Source: Aphanothece hegewaldii CCALA 016 (GTDB lineage Bacteria; Cyanobacteriota; Cyanobacteriia; Cyanobacteriales; Microcystaceae). From it: a stretch of DNA of 64,000 nt. The notes beneath the pieces are model-generated. The model worked only from the letters and a program-made list of their open reading frames with translations. It was not told where the DNA came from and did not search any database. Positions 9,084-20,100 of the stretch are shown here, in pieces; positions within the stretch are counted from its first letter, which is position 1; the number at the start of each line of letters is the position of its first letter. A program made the translations under genes and the position numbers. The DNA lies in contig NZ_PXOH01000015.1 in assembly GCF_003007785.1 (NCBI RefSeq), forward strand, positions 1 to 64,000, in the 5' to 3' direction.

Positions 9084-10253
9084 ATGTACGATTTTATTAT
9101 TGTTGGTGGTGGGATAACGGGTTCTGCGTTAGCATACGAATTAGCGAAAAAGAATAGTAAAGTTTTACTCCTCGAAAAAGATGCTATTTCCGACAATGCA
9201 ACACGTTATAGTTATGGTGGTTTAGCTTATTGGTCTGGAATTACACCCATTAACCGTCAACTGTGTCGAGAAGGAATAGAAATACACCGTAACTTATCGG
9301 ATGAATTAGGTTCTGATACAGAATTTAGAGAACTTGATTTAATTTTATATATTCCTAGAGAAACTAACCCAGAAACTGTCCTAAAAAATTATAATAAATT
9401 TGAAATAGAACCCAAATTCCTCTCAGTACAAGAAGCGTGTGAGATTGAACCATTATTAAACCCTGATGCGATTTCTGGAGTTTTAAAATTACCGCATGGA
9501 CATATTAACACCGAAAAAACTAACCAAGCATATCTAAACGCTTTTTGTCGTTTGGGTGGAAAAATTCAATATGAACAAGTGACACAGTTTATTGAAAAAG
9601 AGCAAACTATTATCGGTATAGAAACATTAGAAAATAAATACTATGCATATAAAGTCATCATTTGTGCAGGTGGTTTAACCCGTAGTTTATTAAAACAAAT
9701 TGGAATTAATATAAAAATTTATTTCAGTAACGCTCAAGTTATTGTGACAAAACCAACCGATATTAAACTAAAAACCTTAGTAATGCCAGCCATTTTAAAA
9801 AGATTAGAAATAGAAAATAAAGTTACACAAGCTGAAAACGAAAACCGATGGATTAATCCTAATACAGATATTTTAGATGGAATTTGTGAAGCAGGAGCAA
9901 TTCAATTTATCGATAATCATTTATGTTTAGGTCAAATTAGTCAATTTATTACAGATCCTTATCAAAAAGTAGATTTAATCAAGAGTGAAGAAGAAATACG
10001 TCAAGAAATAGGACAGATTTTACCAGCATTAAAAGATATTCCAGGAAGATTACATCAATGTCTTGTCGCATTTTCTAATAATACACAACCCTTAGTCGGT
10101 AAAATCGAAGAATGGACAGGTCTATATACATTTTCAGGATTTACCAGCACTTTAGTTTTTGCACCACCATTAGCTAGACATTTTGGTAACTGGTTAATCG
10201 AGGGAAATGATTCAATCATTACTCAATTAGAACCCATTCAATCTTATAAATAA
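9084..10253 (+). CDS. FAD-dependent oxidoreductase (DAO/glycine oxidase-like family)
   Basis: The N-terminus FIIVGGGITGSALAYELA followed by LLEKD at about residue 32 is the dinucleotide-binding fold of the D-amino-acid oxidase/DadA superfamily. A second conserved block near the C-terminus (GLYTFSGFTSTLVFAPPLA) fits the FAD-proximal segment. No transmembrane segment is seen. The gene begins four bases after the glycosidase, so translation is probably coupled. The substrate is unknown; an amine or amino acid is the usual choice for this family. Confidence 0.75.
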   Translation: MYDFIIVGGGITGSALAYELAKKNSKVLLLEKDAISDNATRYSYGGLAYWSGITPINRQLCREGIEIHRNLSDELGSDTEFRELDLILYIPRETNPETVLKNYNKFEIEPKFLSVQEACEIEPLLNPDAISGVLKLPHGHINTEKTNQAYLNAFCRLGGKIQYEQVTQFIEKEQTIIGIETLENKYYAYKVIICAGGLTRSLLKQIGINIKIYFSNAQVIVTKPTDIKLKTLVMPAILKRLEIENKVTQAENENRWINPNTDILDGICEAGAIQFIDNHLCLGQISQFITDPYQKVDLIKSEEEIRQEIGQILPALKDIPGRLHQCLVAFSNNTQPLVGKIEEWTGLYTFSGFTSTLVFAPPLARHFGNWLIEGNDSIITQLEPIQSYK

Positions 10254-10370
10254 ACGTAGGGATAAAGAGTCCAAACCCAATTCGGCAAACCGATAGTAGA
10301 TGCGTTTTTAGCAAAAACAAAAAAAATAGCCAAGAAAAATCTTGACAATAATCAATAAATATGCTATGAG

Positions 10371-10835
10371 CTACAAGACTTGATGAGTGTGGGAATGCTG
10401 TTTCACATTATCTTCGGTGCGAACGACATTCACCGCATTGAGTACGCGTTTTCTCTCTAAAGAAAAATTCAAATCATCTTTGATGGTTCCTTTGGGGATA
10501 TGTTGCGTAGCTTCATGACGACGTTTATAGGTGCGTACTGCGGCAATTAATCTTTCGTTAAAATCTTCACAAAACTGAGCGTCTGAAGGAAAATGACTAG
10601 GAATGTGTAGGGTATTATTACTCAAAACATCACCGACAGATAAAGCGCACACTAACTGATAAGATGTGGGAATTCCTTTAATCACCGCTTCTAGTGCAGC
10701 AGATGGAATAGGTTCGATGACTTGTACTTGTAGAAATTCTCCATCATTTTTTAAAAAACAAGTGGCTAAACCGAATACACAATAATCATCAGCAGTAATA
10801 TCGGTTGTATTTAAAATATTTGTTGCAGTCGTCAT
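10371..10835 (-). CDS. Conserved hypothetical protein
   Basis: The 154-residue soluble protein has no motif that I can tie to a function. It has the feel of a conserved cyanobacterial protein: an N-terminal segment DDYCVFGLATCFLKNDGEF, a middle IPSAALEAVIKGIPTSYQLV, and a basic stretch TYKRRHEATQ in the C-terminal part. It ends in a His-rich tail (KQHSHTHQ). It stands alone on the minus strand, divergent from the Uma2 gene. Confidence 0.6.
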   Translation of the reverse strand: MTTATNILNTTDITADDYCVFGLATCFLKNDGEFLQVQVIEPIPSAALEAVIKGIPTSYQLVCALSVGDVLSNNTLHIPSHFPSDAQFCEDFNERLIAAVRTYKRRHEATQHIPKGTIKDDLNFSLERKRVLNAVNVVRTEDNVKQHSHTHQVL

Positions 10836-10955
10836 AAGTCACAAGTGTTAGTCAGTTAGTCCATAATCAGTTATATCGTTCTTTGAAAACCCGATCGCGC
10901 TGTTTGTTACAAATGTTCGCTAGAATTTTGATAACGTTGCGGTGCGCCTCTAGAT

Positions 10956-11555
10956 ATGTTAGAAACTCAAAATAAAATATCTATCGAATTCCCAATAACT
11001 CTCAGACTCTATGTCAATAATGAACAGTTTGCAGAATTAGCGAGAGTTAATAGAGACTTAAGATTAGAAAAAACTGCTTTAGGAGAATTAATCGTGAACC
11101 CACCCACAGGGGGAGAATCTGGGAGACGTAATTTTAGTTTAACAGGACAGTTGTCGCGTTGGCATGAGCAATACGAAAATTTAGGCGAAGCTTTTGACTC
11201 CTCTACTGGATTTATTTTACCTAATGGTGCGATTCGATCGCCTGATGCTGCATGGGTAAGTCGAGAACGATGGGAAACCCTAACATCAAAACAGAAAACG
11301 GGTTTTGTTCCTCTGTGTCCTGATTTTATCGTAGAATTACGATCGCCATCTGATAGCCTCACTGATTTACGAGCTAAGATGCAAGAATATTTAGAAAATG
11401 GCATGATCTTAGGTTGGTTAATCGATCCACAAAACAAACAAGTAGAAATCTATCGAACAGGAAAAGAAATAGAAATAATAAAATCGCCTACAGAATTGTC
11501 AGGTGAGGATGTTTTACCTGATTTTATGGTTAATTTAAACAGAATTTGGGGATAA
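10956..11555 (+). CDS. Uma2 family (DUF820) putative endonuclease
   Basis: The 199-residue protein fits the Uma2/DUF820 family, which has a PD-(D/E)XK-like fold and is greatly expanded in cyanobacteria. Recognisable elements are RSPDAAWVS near residue 90, PDFIVELRSPSDSLTDLRAK near 122-142, EYLENGMILGWLIDPQ, and EIYRTGKE near the end. The biological role of this family is uncertain. It is convergent with the glycosyltransferase gene, with 12 bases between them, and appears to be a single-gene unit. Confidence 0.85.
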   Translation: MLETQNKISIEFPITLRLYVNNEQFAELARVNRDLRLEKTALGELIVNPPTGGESGRRNFSLTGQLSRWHEQYENLGEAFDSSTGFILPNGAIRSPDAAWVSRERWETLTSKQKTGFVPLCPDFIVELRSPSDSLTDLRAKMQEYLENGMILGWLIDPQNKQVEIYRTGKEIEIIKSPTELSGEDVLPDFMVNLNRIWG

Positions 11556-11567
11556 TTGAAAGCTTTT

Positions 11568-12758
11568 CTACCAAACCACTTGTGCTTTTTGATGTAACAC
11601 GAGTCCATAAACCGCTTCTGTTTGTTGAGCAAGTTTTGGCCAACTAAACCTTTTATCTAAATCTTGATAAGCATTATTGACTAACCATTGAGCATAATTT
11701 GGATTTTTCAATACATCTAAAATACCATTAGCAAGAGATTCAGAATTATTAGCACGAGTTACAATACCAGTTTGTCCATGTCGTACCACTTCAGGAAAAC
11801 CCCCAGTATCGGAAACCACGACAGGAACTTTAGCTGCAAAACTTTCTAGGGCTACAATGCCAAAAGGTTCGTATAAACTAGGAAATACAGCACAGTCAGC
11901 CACCGTCTGAAATTTATCTAAATCTTCATCGGACATAAAACCTGTAAAATAACATTTATGATAGATTCCTAAATGCAGGGCTTGAAGCTGAAGTCGCTCA
12001 ATATTTCCCCCACCAATAATTACAAATTTAGCAGATCCGCCCGTTTCCCAGAGTATTTTAGGTGCAGCATTGAGTAAAACAGAAACGCCTTTTTCAAAAG
12101 TCATTCGACCGACATAATAGACGATTTTTTCATGGTCTGCGGCAAAAAGACGGCGAAAACTTTCATAATCAAAATTCGGATCACGTAGTTTTTTTTCGGC
12201 GCGAATTCCATTATAAACCACATCTATTTTATCCCAAGGCGAACTCAAAGCCCGATGGATTTCATGACGCATATAACCACTACACACAATAATACGCCAA
12301 GCATTGTAAGCGAGAATTCTTTCTTTACTAGCAATGTAGAGATGTGTATCAGTATGAAGACCATTGTAGCGTCCATATTCCGTCGCGTGAATCGTAGCCA
12401 CAAGAGGAATTTTAAAATGATGCTTCAGCGCGATCGCTGCATCTCCCACTAACCAATCATGAGCATGAATTAAGTCAAAAGTCAAGTCTTCTTCGATAAT
12501 TAATTTCCCGCCGTAGTGACCCATACTATTATTCATATTGATCACCCAGTGGAAAAAATCATTACCTTGGGCAACGGGAACACGGTGAACATGAACTCCT
12601 TCTACAACTTGATAGCCTGGAGCGTCACCAATTTCGATCGTCATTAAATGAATTTCATGGCCAAGTTTAACCAGTTCGGGATACAATTCTGCTACATGAC
12701 GAGCGAGTCCACCGACTAATCTTGGCGGAAATTCCCACGCTAGTACTAGAATTTTCAT
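11568..12758 (-). CDS. Glycosyltransferase family 4 protein
   Basis: The start MKILVLAWEFPPRLVGGLARHV has the glycine-rich acceptor-side loop of GT4/glycogen-synthase-like enzymes, and the C-terminal domain carries VYYVGRMTFEKGV and the E-x7-E signature in PSLYEPFGIVALES. Length (396) is normal. Such enzymes transfer a sugar from a nucleotide donor with retention of configuration, here probably for an alpha-glucan or surface polysaccharide. The N-terminal EFPPRLVGGLARHV resembles archaeal and cyanobacterial glycogen synthase-like GT4 proteins, but the substrate cannot be fixed. Confidence 0.85.
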   Translation of the reverse strand: MKILVLAWEFPPRLVGGLARHVAELYPELVKLGHEIHLMTIEIGDAPGYQVVEGVHVHRVPVAQGNDFFHWVINMNNSMGHYGGKLIIEEDLTFDLIHAHDWLVGDAAIALKHHFKIPLVATIHATEYGRYNGLHTDTHLYIASKERILAYNAWRIIVCSGYMRHEIHRALSSPWDKIDVVYNGIRAEKKLRDPNFDYESFRRLFAADHEKIVYYVGRMTFEKGVSVLLNAAPKILWETGGSAKFVIIGGGNIERLQLQALHLGIYHKCYFTGFMSDEDLDKFQTVADCAVFPSLYEPFGIVALESFAAKVPVVVSDTGGFPEVVRHGQTGIVTRANNSESLANGILDVLKNPNYAQWLVNNAYQDLDKRFSWPKLAQQTEAVYGLVLHQKAQVVW

Positions 12759-13003
12759 CCCTGAAATACTCCTCTTAAATCATGGCACTGATTTAGTTTA
12801 ATCGTTTTGAGCATCTTGCTTCTATTTACAGTCTATATCTTAGGCTTTCACCACAGCAATCAAAAGTGAGACCTCATCTCAACCGCTAGATAATCTTACG
12901 ACTATAATAAGTAACAGCGCTCCTTGTGCGATAATTTGCTGTTACGGATCGGAATTTTCTGATTTTACAGTAAGCAAAAATACGTTTTATCAATGGACTA
13001 TCA

Positions 13004-13408
13004 GTGATTACGCTGACTTTACTTCATCCCAGTAAGACCATTCCTTTACAACATTGGACGTTTGAGAACAACTCGATCATACGGGTTGGTCGATCGCTAG
13101 ATAATAATGTTGTGTTATATAGTGCGGTAGTTTCCCGTCATCACGTAGAAATTCGTAAGAGTGGATCTAACTGGGAATTAGAAAATTTTGGCGCAAATGG
13201 AACCTATCTTAATGGAAAACCCGTAACTAAAGCGTCTGTCATTGATGGTATGGTTTTTCGTCTCGCTACTTCAGGCCCACAAATTCAAATAAGGATCTTA
13301 CCCGATAGTCCTCAGTCTGATCATTTCGCTTCACAGATTAAACCCACTTCAACCACAAATGAGGAACGTCATAAAAAAGAAACGATCACGAGTTACGAGG
13401 TGAGTTGA
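13004..13408 (+). CDS. FHA domain protein
   Basis: This 134-residue protein is almost entirely one forkhead-associated domain, a phosphothreonine-binding module. The hallmark residues are visible: IIRVGRSLDNNVVL, VVSRHHVEI and NWELENFGANGTYLNGKPV. A flexible polar tail of about 35 residues follows. The start is GTG at 13004. Its stop codon overlaps the TTG start of the following hydrolase by four bases, so the two are probably translated together. The binding partner is not evident. Confidence 0.85.
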   Translation: MITLTLLHPSKTIPLQHWTFENNSIIRVGRSLDNNVVLYSAVVSRHHVEIRKSGSNWELENFGANGTYLNGKPVTKASVIDGMVFRLATSGPQIQIRILPDSPQSDHFASQIKPTSTTNEERHKKETITSYEVS

Positions 13409-14841
13409 AAATCCTCAATGGAAAAAAACTGAGTTTGACTTTAATCGGTTTAAGTCTGATTAGCCTTATTTTAACTCTTATTCTATCAATTCAGACAACC
13501 GATCCCCGTAGTCATTTGAATTTAGAACAACGCATCGATTTCGCTTTACAATTAGCCCAAAATAAGTTAATAAAAACAATCAATACTTTTGAGCAAAGTT
13601 CTCTAGTCGGCATCAAATATCCCTCTTATACTTCTAAAAATAGCTCGTTTTCGCTTAATTTTTGGAAAAAACGTCCACCATCAGGAATATGGCTCCCCGA
13701 TAAAGCCAAATTTTGGTCATCTGGTGCTTTTCCCGCTTTATTATGGCAAATGTCCACCCTTGAAACCGAATTAGGACGTAAACAGTTTTGGTGGAGTTAT
13801 GCTAAAAGTTGGGGAGAACCCCTCAGAAAAAGGTCTTATGAAGATGTTACGATTAATAATCTCTTGGTTTTCCGTCCCTGGTTGGAATTTACCAGAGATG
13901 AAGACGAAAAAAAAGAACAGCTAGAAACAATTTTACAAGGTGCTAGAACCTTAGCAATGCCTTATGATCCATTAAAAAATCAGGGGAGATTTCAGGTAGA
14001 ATTAGGGGTGATGGGCAACAAAAGAAAAGCAGACCGCACCGATAATCAAGTTTATTGGCACGTCTTCACCGATCATATTATTAATGTAGAACAATTGTTA
14101 TGGGCGGCGCAACATAATCCTAATTCTATTGAAGCAAAAGACTGGCAACAAAAGGCTATAAGACATATTAAAACAGTTGGTCAAACTTTTGGCAAAAACC
14201 GAAAACCGGGTCATACTGGAACATGGCAACGCGGTTATTTTGATGATCGTCCTTCTTCACCCACTTACAGACAATTTTTGTTTAATGAAGGAAAACAGGG
14301 ATGGCGAGATGATACAACTTGGTCTAGAGGACAAGCATGGATCATTTATGCGACAAGTATCGCTTACAAGTATAGCCAAGATCCGTCGCTAAGAGCGATC
14401 GCTTTTGAAGCTATTGATTATTATATGAATAATTTACCTGATAGCTTTGAGGGCAATAAACGCACACCTCATGATTTTATTCCACCTTGGGACTTTGACT
14501 ACGCACTTGAAAAAAATCCCAATACTGAAAGAGACTCATCAGCAGCAGCGATCGCTATTTCGGGTATCTTAAAACTAATTCCTACTTTACCTAAAAATGA
14601 TCCCGCTCGACCCATTTATTTAGATCTAGTCAAAAAAACCCTTTACCAACTCACCTCTAAGGACTATCTCAACGATCTTCAATCATCCGAAATGAGTATC
14701 TTACAGAAAGGTTGCTATCATCATCCTGATGCAATTCAACCCAGTTTTGAGTGTGATAATGGTTTAATTTGGGGAGATTATTTCTTTGTCGATGCTTTAT
14801 TAGATTATCGGCGATTGATGTCCAGTTCAGAAAAAGATTAA
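13405..14841 (+). CDS. Membrane-anchored GH88-like glycoside hydrolase
   Basis: The protein has an N-terminal hydrophobic anchor (residues about 9-29), then an alpha/alpha-barrel sequence resembling unsaturated glucuronyl hydrolases of family GH88. Shared features include WLPDKAKFWSSGAFPALLW, FTDHIINVEQLLWAA with a candidate catalytic Asp223, DTTWSRGQAWIIYA, RDSSAAAIAISGIL, and the end GLIWGDYFFVDALL. Members act on delta-4,5 unsaturated uronic sugars released by lyases. The start is a TTG preceded by GAGG, overlapping the FHA gene stop. A periplasmic role in polysaccharide turnover is inferred from the anchor. Confidence 0.75.
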   Translation: MKILNGKKLSLTLIGLSLISLILTLILSIQTTDPRSHLNLEQRIDFALQLAQNKLIKTINTFEQSSLVGIKYPSYTSKNSSFSLNFWKKRPPSGIWLPDKAKFWSSGAFPALLWQMSTLETELGRKQFWWSYAKSWGEPLRKRSYEDVTINNLLVFRPWLEFTRDEDEKKEQLETILQGARTLAMPYDPLKNQGRFQVELGVMGNKRKADRTDNQVYWHVFTDHIINVEQLLWAAQHNPNSIEAKDWQQKAIRHIKTVGQTFGKNRKPGHTGTWQRGYFDDRPSSPTYRQFLFNEGKQGWRDDTTWSRGQAWIIYATSIAYKYSQDPSLRAIAFEAIDYYMNNLPDSFEGNKRTPHDFIPPWDFDYALEKNPNTERDSSAAAIAISGILKLIPTLPKNDPARPIYLDLVKKTLYQLTSKDYLNDLQSSEMSILQKGCYHHPDAIQPSFECDNGLIWGDYFFVDALLDYRRLMSSSEKD

Positions 14842-14872
14842 AATGATAGAAGAATTAGGCGATCGCTAAAAT

Positions 14873-17116
14873 ATGAGAATTCTGCTGATCGAGGATGATA
14901 TTGTTTTAGCAGATGTTTTAGTTCAATCTCTGACTCGTTTGCGTTATCTTGTAGATGCTGTCGAAGATGGTCAACTGGGTTGGGATTACATCCAAAGTGC
15001 AAGCTATGATTTGATTTTGATGGATGTTGGACTACCGAAACTCGATGGAATTAGTTTATGTGAACGTTTACGCCATCAAGGATACTCTACACCTATTTTA
15101 TTGATGACGGCTAAAGATGAACAACGCGATCGTATTCGTGGTTTAGATGCTGGTGCTGACGATTATCTAATTAAACCCGTTAACATAGAAGAACTTCAAG
15201 CTAGACTACGTGCTCTACTCAGACGAGGTGAAGTTTTACATAGCACAATTATTGAAATTTGTCAACTATCACTAGATCCTAAAAGTTGTGAAGTGACATA
15301 TGATCATAAACCACTTTCGCTTACTCCAAAAGAATACAGTCTTTTAGAGCTATTTATGCGAAATCCAGAACGAGTATTTAGTCGCGGACAATTGATAGAA
15401 CAACTTTGGAGTTTCGAGGATACACCGCAAGAAGATAGTGTTAAAGCACATATTAAAGGACTTAGACAAAAACTTAAGGCGGCGGGTGCGGTAGACTGGA
15501 TAGAGAATGTGTATGGTTTGGGGTATCGCTTTAATCCAAAAATCGAGACTCAATCTTCAGTTGAACAAGAATTTCGAGAAACTCAAGAAAGACTCTGGAA
15601 ACAATACGCATCTTTGACACAACAACGGTTAGACATTCTACACAATGCTGCATCTAGTCTAGTCAAAAAACAACTCACAATAGAAGAACAAACCTCAGCA
15701 AGACAAGCAGCACATAAGTTAGCAGGTGTGTTAGGAATGTTTGAGAGAGAATACGGTAGTGTTTTAGCCAAACAAATGGAAAAGATTTTAGAATCTAGTG
15801 ATATCACCTCACAAACTCAAGATATCTGTAGACTAATTCAAGAATTAAGCGATTATCTTAATCTAACAACCGAACAACCGAAAGAAACAGAGTTAGAAAC
15901 CGTATCTAGTTATTTTCTGTTAGTCGATACAGATACATCTTTAAAAGATGCTTTACAGACTCTCGCGTCATCAGTTGGGGGAAAATGGAAACAAGTCACA
16001 AACTTAGCACAAGCGCAAACTTGGTTACAGCAAAATACTTGTGATGGTGTGATCCTAAATTTAGAACAAAATCAGACCGATTTAAAACTATTATCGGAAT
16101 TAGCACAACGTACCCCACCGATACCCGTACTCGTTTTAATCACCAGTGAAAGCATTATAGATCGAGTAGCCATTGCTCAAGCCGGAGGAAAAGGAATATT
16201 AACCTTACCCGTCACACCCGAAAAAATTTGGCAGATTTTTTCCCAACTTCTACAGCGTTATCGTTCTCAGAATACTCGCGTCTTAGTCGTCGATGATGAT
16301 CCGATTTTACTCGCTAGTCTGCGCCCATTACTAGAACCTTGGGGTATTCGTATGACAGGTTTATCGAACCCGCTAAAATGTTGGGAAACCTTAGAATCAA
16401 TTCAACCAGACCTATTAATTTTAGATATCGAAATGCCACAATTAAACGGGATTGAATTGTGTCGTGTGATTCGCACTAACCCGATTTGGCAAGATTTACC
16501 GATTCTATTTCTCAGTGTACATCAAGAAATTGATACCATTCAAGATATTTTTAGAGTCGGTGGCGATGATTATATATTAAAGCCTGTAGTTGCCGCAGAA
16601 TTTTTAACTCGGATTACCCAGCGTCTAGAAAGAAACAGACTCCTCAAAACTTTATCATATCGAGATGCGGTGACAGGTTTAACCAATCAAGTTCGATCGC
16701 ATCAAGAACTAGAATTGATCTTAGAACAAGCCAAAGAACATCAGCAACCCTTTACCTTTGTTTTACTGAAACTCACCCAACTGAGTCAAATCAATCAAGT
16801 CTATGGACATCATTTCGGTAATCAAATCTTACAAGCACATGGAACATTAATACAGTCCACTTTTCCCATCGAAGAAGTGGGATACTGGAATAATGGAGAA
16901 TTTGCGATCGTATTTCCTCATTCACACAAAACCGAAGCACAACAACGCATCGAAGAACTTTTAACCCGTATCCGAAAACAAGTTTTTATCACTCCATCCC
17001 AAGAAAAATTACAAGCGTTTTGTGATTGGGCAATTGTCGAGTATCCCAGAGATGGAACAACGATACAATCACTATATCAAGCTGCTATCGTTATCATTGA
17101 TCAGAAGAATCGATGA
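14873..17116 (+). CDS. Multidomain response regulator: REC, OmpR-type wHTH, HPt, REC, REC, GGDEF-like
   Basis: The 747-residue protein begins with a receiver domain (Asp51 in LILMDVGLP), then an OmpR/PhoB winged helix (about 125-220; SLTPKEYSLLELFMRNP and VKAHIKGLRQKL). An HPt-like helical segment follows, with AAHKLAGVLGMF around residue 284. The second receiver (about 345-460) lacks the acceptor aspartate (VILNLEQN). The third (about 475-585) has LLILDIEMP. The C-terminal 150 residues resemble a GGDEF domain but the signature reads NNGEF, so diguanylate cyclase activity is unlikely. The histidine kinase gene starts 13 bases downstream, so the two probably form one phosphorelay. Confidence 0.85.
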   Translation: MRILLIEDDIVLADVLVQSLTRLRYLVDAVEDGQLGWDYIQSASYDLILMDVGLPKLDGISLCERLRHQGYSTPILLMTAKDEQRDRIRGLDAGADDYLIKPVNIEELQARLRALLRRGEVLHSTIIEICQLSLDPKSCEVTYDHKPLSLTPKEYSLLELFMRNPERVFSRGQLIEQLWSFEDTPQEDSVKAHIKGLRQKLKAAGAVDWIENVYGLGYRFNPKIETQSSVEQEFRETQERLWKQYASLTQQRLDILHNAASSLVKKQLTIEEQTSARQAAHKLAGVLGMFEREYGSVLAKQMEKILESSDITSQTQDICRLIQELSDYLNLTTEQPKETELETVSSYFLLVDTDTSLKDALQTLASSVGGKWKQVTNLAQAQTWLQQNTCDGVILNLEQNQTDLKLLSELAQRTPPIPVLVLITSESIIDRVAIAQAGGKGILTLPVTPEKIWQIFSQLLQRYRSQNTRVLVVDDDPILLASLRPLLEPWGIRMTGLSNPLKCWETLESIQPDLLILDIEMPQLNGIELCRVIRTNPIWQDLPILFLSVHQEIDTIQDIFRVGGDDYILKPVVAAEFLTRITQRLERNRLLKTLSYRDAVTGLTNQVRSHQELELILEQAKEHQQPFTFVLLKLTQLSQINQVYGHHFGNQILQAHGTLIQSTFPIEEVGYWNNGEFAIVFPHSHKTEAQQRIEELLTRIRKQVFITPSQEKLQAFCDWAIVEYPRDGTTIQSLYQAAIVIIDQKNR

Positions 17117-17129
17117 ACTCGGTTAGGAT

Positions 17130-20100
17130 ATGGATGATTTAAACCACCCTGTCAAACAACTAGAAAGCGCCCTGAATATGATACCTGATGCAGTCGTATG
17201 TCTAAACAGTCAGCATCAGATACAGTGGTGTAATCAAGCTTTTTTAAATTTAATCGAACAAGATTCGCATCACTGTATAGGAATAAGTTTAAGCGAATTA
17301 CTCCCCTTATCCCAAAATGGACAACCAATTCCAGTAGAAAATTACTTAGTCGAAGGGACAGAATATGAATTCCGTAACCATATCTTACAACTAACGGTCA
17401 AACAGATTAATTGTTCAGAGGATGTAGATTGCGTTATTCTGATTCTGCGAGATGTCACCCTAACCAAACAAACCGAATTTTCTACTTATGTCGTGCAAAC
17501 TGCTAATAGTGTTATTGTGCGATGGGATACACAAGGAAATGTTTTATTTTTGAATGAATACGGACAACGCTTATTCGGTTTTACAGAAGAAGAAATTATC
17601 GGTAAAAATGTTGTAGGGACAATGGTTCCTTATACGGATACCTCTGGACAAGATTTAGCAGCATTAATCCTAGATATCCGTCAAAATCCCGAAAAATATC
17701 TAGTACATGAAAATGAAAATATCTGTAAAGATGGGAGACGAGTTTGGATAGTTTGGGCGAATAAACCTATTATAGATAGTCAGGGTAATTTCGTTGAAAT
17801 CCTGTCCGTCGGAACCGATGCAACCGAACGTAGACAAGTTCAAATCGATTTAGAAAAATCCTTATCTTTGCAACAAGCAACCTTTGAATCGATACAAGAG
17901 GGAATACTAGCCGTTAATTGTAGTGGTACGATCGTAAGCTATAACCAACGCTTCCTCAAAATGTGGTCAATCTCGCAATATGTTTTAAATGAACCTAACC
18001 AACAAACCCGTATTCAATATTTAGCACAACAATTAAAAGAACCCGAACAATTTTTCTTTAGAGTTAAGGAACTATATACCACACCCGAAGCCGAGAGTTA
18101 TGATTTACTAGAATTAAAGGATGGTCGAGTCTTTGAGCGTTATTCATGCCCTCAGCGCATCGGTACAGAGATTATTGGACGGGTTTGGACGTTTCGAGAT
18201 ATAACAGCACGTATCGAAGCCGAAGCCGCCCTAAAAGCCTCAGAAGCCCGTCTGACGATGATTCTCAGTAGTGCAGTTGTCTCGATTAATCGTTATAGAA
18301 TTTATCCAAATCGTACATGGAAAATTGAGTATTATTCACCTGGATGTCATTGGATATGGGGATACTGGGCCGAGGAACTGATGGCTAATCCCACCTTATT
18401 ACAATCGCGGGTGATACAGGAAGATTGGGACGCATTAATGCAAAATTTATTTGAACCCATTTTCGCTGAACAAACCTATAAACATGAATATCGCTATCGT
18501 CATCCAGATGGAAATTTACGCTGGATTTCAGTCGCTTTTAGTTCCCAAAAAGATGATATAACAGATACTTGGATTGCGACAGCCATTGCAACAGATATCA
18601 CCGAACGAAAAAAAACCGAAGACGCATTACGACTATCGGAAGCAAAAACCCGCGCTTTGTATGAATCTTTAAGTATCGCTATTATTATTGGTAATGATAT
18701 TGGGATTTTTGAATGTAACCATGCCGCAGAACAATTATTCGGCTGTTCACGTCAAGAGATTATCGGGAAACATCCTTCGTTTTTTTCGCCATCCCTTCAA
18801 CCCAATGGACAGGATTCATTTAGTTTAGCGAATCAACAAATTATGACCGCCTTGGAAAAAGGTCATCATAGCTTTGAATGGATACATCGTCGCGCAAATG
18901 GAACAGATTTTCCCGCCAGAGTAACCCTAACCGCCGTCAAGGTGGGGGAAAATCGGCTTGTACAGGGATTAGTCGAAGATTTGACGGAACGCAAGCAAGT
19001 CGAGTCAGAACTGGGTCAGAGGGCAAAATTAGCGGCTTGTAGAGCAGAAATAGGAAGGGCTTTAGCCCAAAGCGATGAGTTAAGCGCAATTTTAGATCGT
19101 TGTGGTAAAGCGATGGTCAAACATCTTGATGTTGCTTGTGTTCGTCTTTGGACATTTAACCCTGAAACTAATCTTTTACAGTTACAAGGGAGTGCGGGTT
19201 TAACCTCTGTTGTCGATCGCATTTATCAGTATATTCCCAAAATTGGTTATAAGAGTGCTGATGATCCTGAAGCGTTACTTAAAACTTTAGCTAGTATTTA
19301 TCAAGATTGGGCAACCGAAGCAGCAATGACCGCGTTTACAGGCTATTCTCTCTTTTTAGAAGAACAATTAGTCGGTATTTTAGGACTATTTGCCCATGAA
19401 CCTTTAAATCAATCTACCCTAAATGCGTTAAATTTTATTGCCGATGATATGGCGTTAGGAATTCAACGGAAAAAGACGGAAGCTGCATTAAGAGACGCTA
19501 AAGAAATGGCAGAAGCCGCAAATCGAGCAAAAAGTACGTTTTTGGCTAATATGAGTCATGAATTAAGAACACCGCTTAATACTATTTTAGGCTTTGCTCA
19601 ACTCTTAAATCGAGATACCGCACTTACTCAACGTCAACGAGAAGCTTTACGAATTATTAATAGTAGTGGAGAACATTTGCTCAGTTTGATTAATGATGTT
19701 TTGGAAATGTCTAAAATTGAAGCAGGGCGAATTGTTCTAAATGCTCGTCCCTTTGACCTACATCAACTATTGCACACTCTACGGGAAATGTTTTGGGTTA
19801 GGGCAAAAGCGAAAGGTTTAGCGTTATTTTTTGATTTATCTTCTAATATCCCCCAATATGTGATTACCGATGACGGCAAGTTTCGGCAAGTTTTAATTAA
19901 TTTATTGGGAAATTCGCTGAAATTTACTCAGAAGGGCGGTATTACTTTAAAAACGACGCAAATCCAGAAAATATCTGACGATCGCATGATACTCGGTTTT
20001 ACGGTCGAAGATACAGGGATAGGAATTTCTGATGATGAAATACAAAGATTATTTGAACCGTTTGTCCAAACTAGCAGTAGCACACAAGTCAAAGAGGGAA

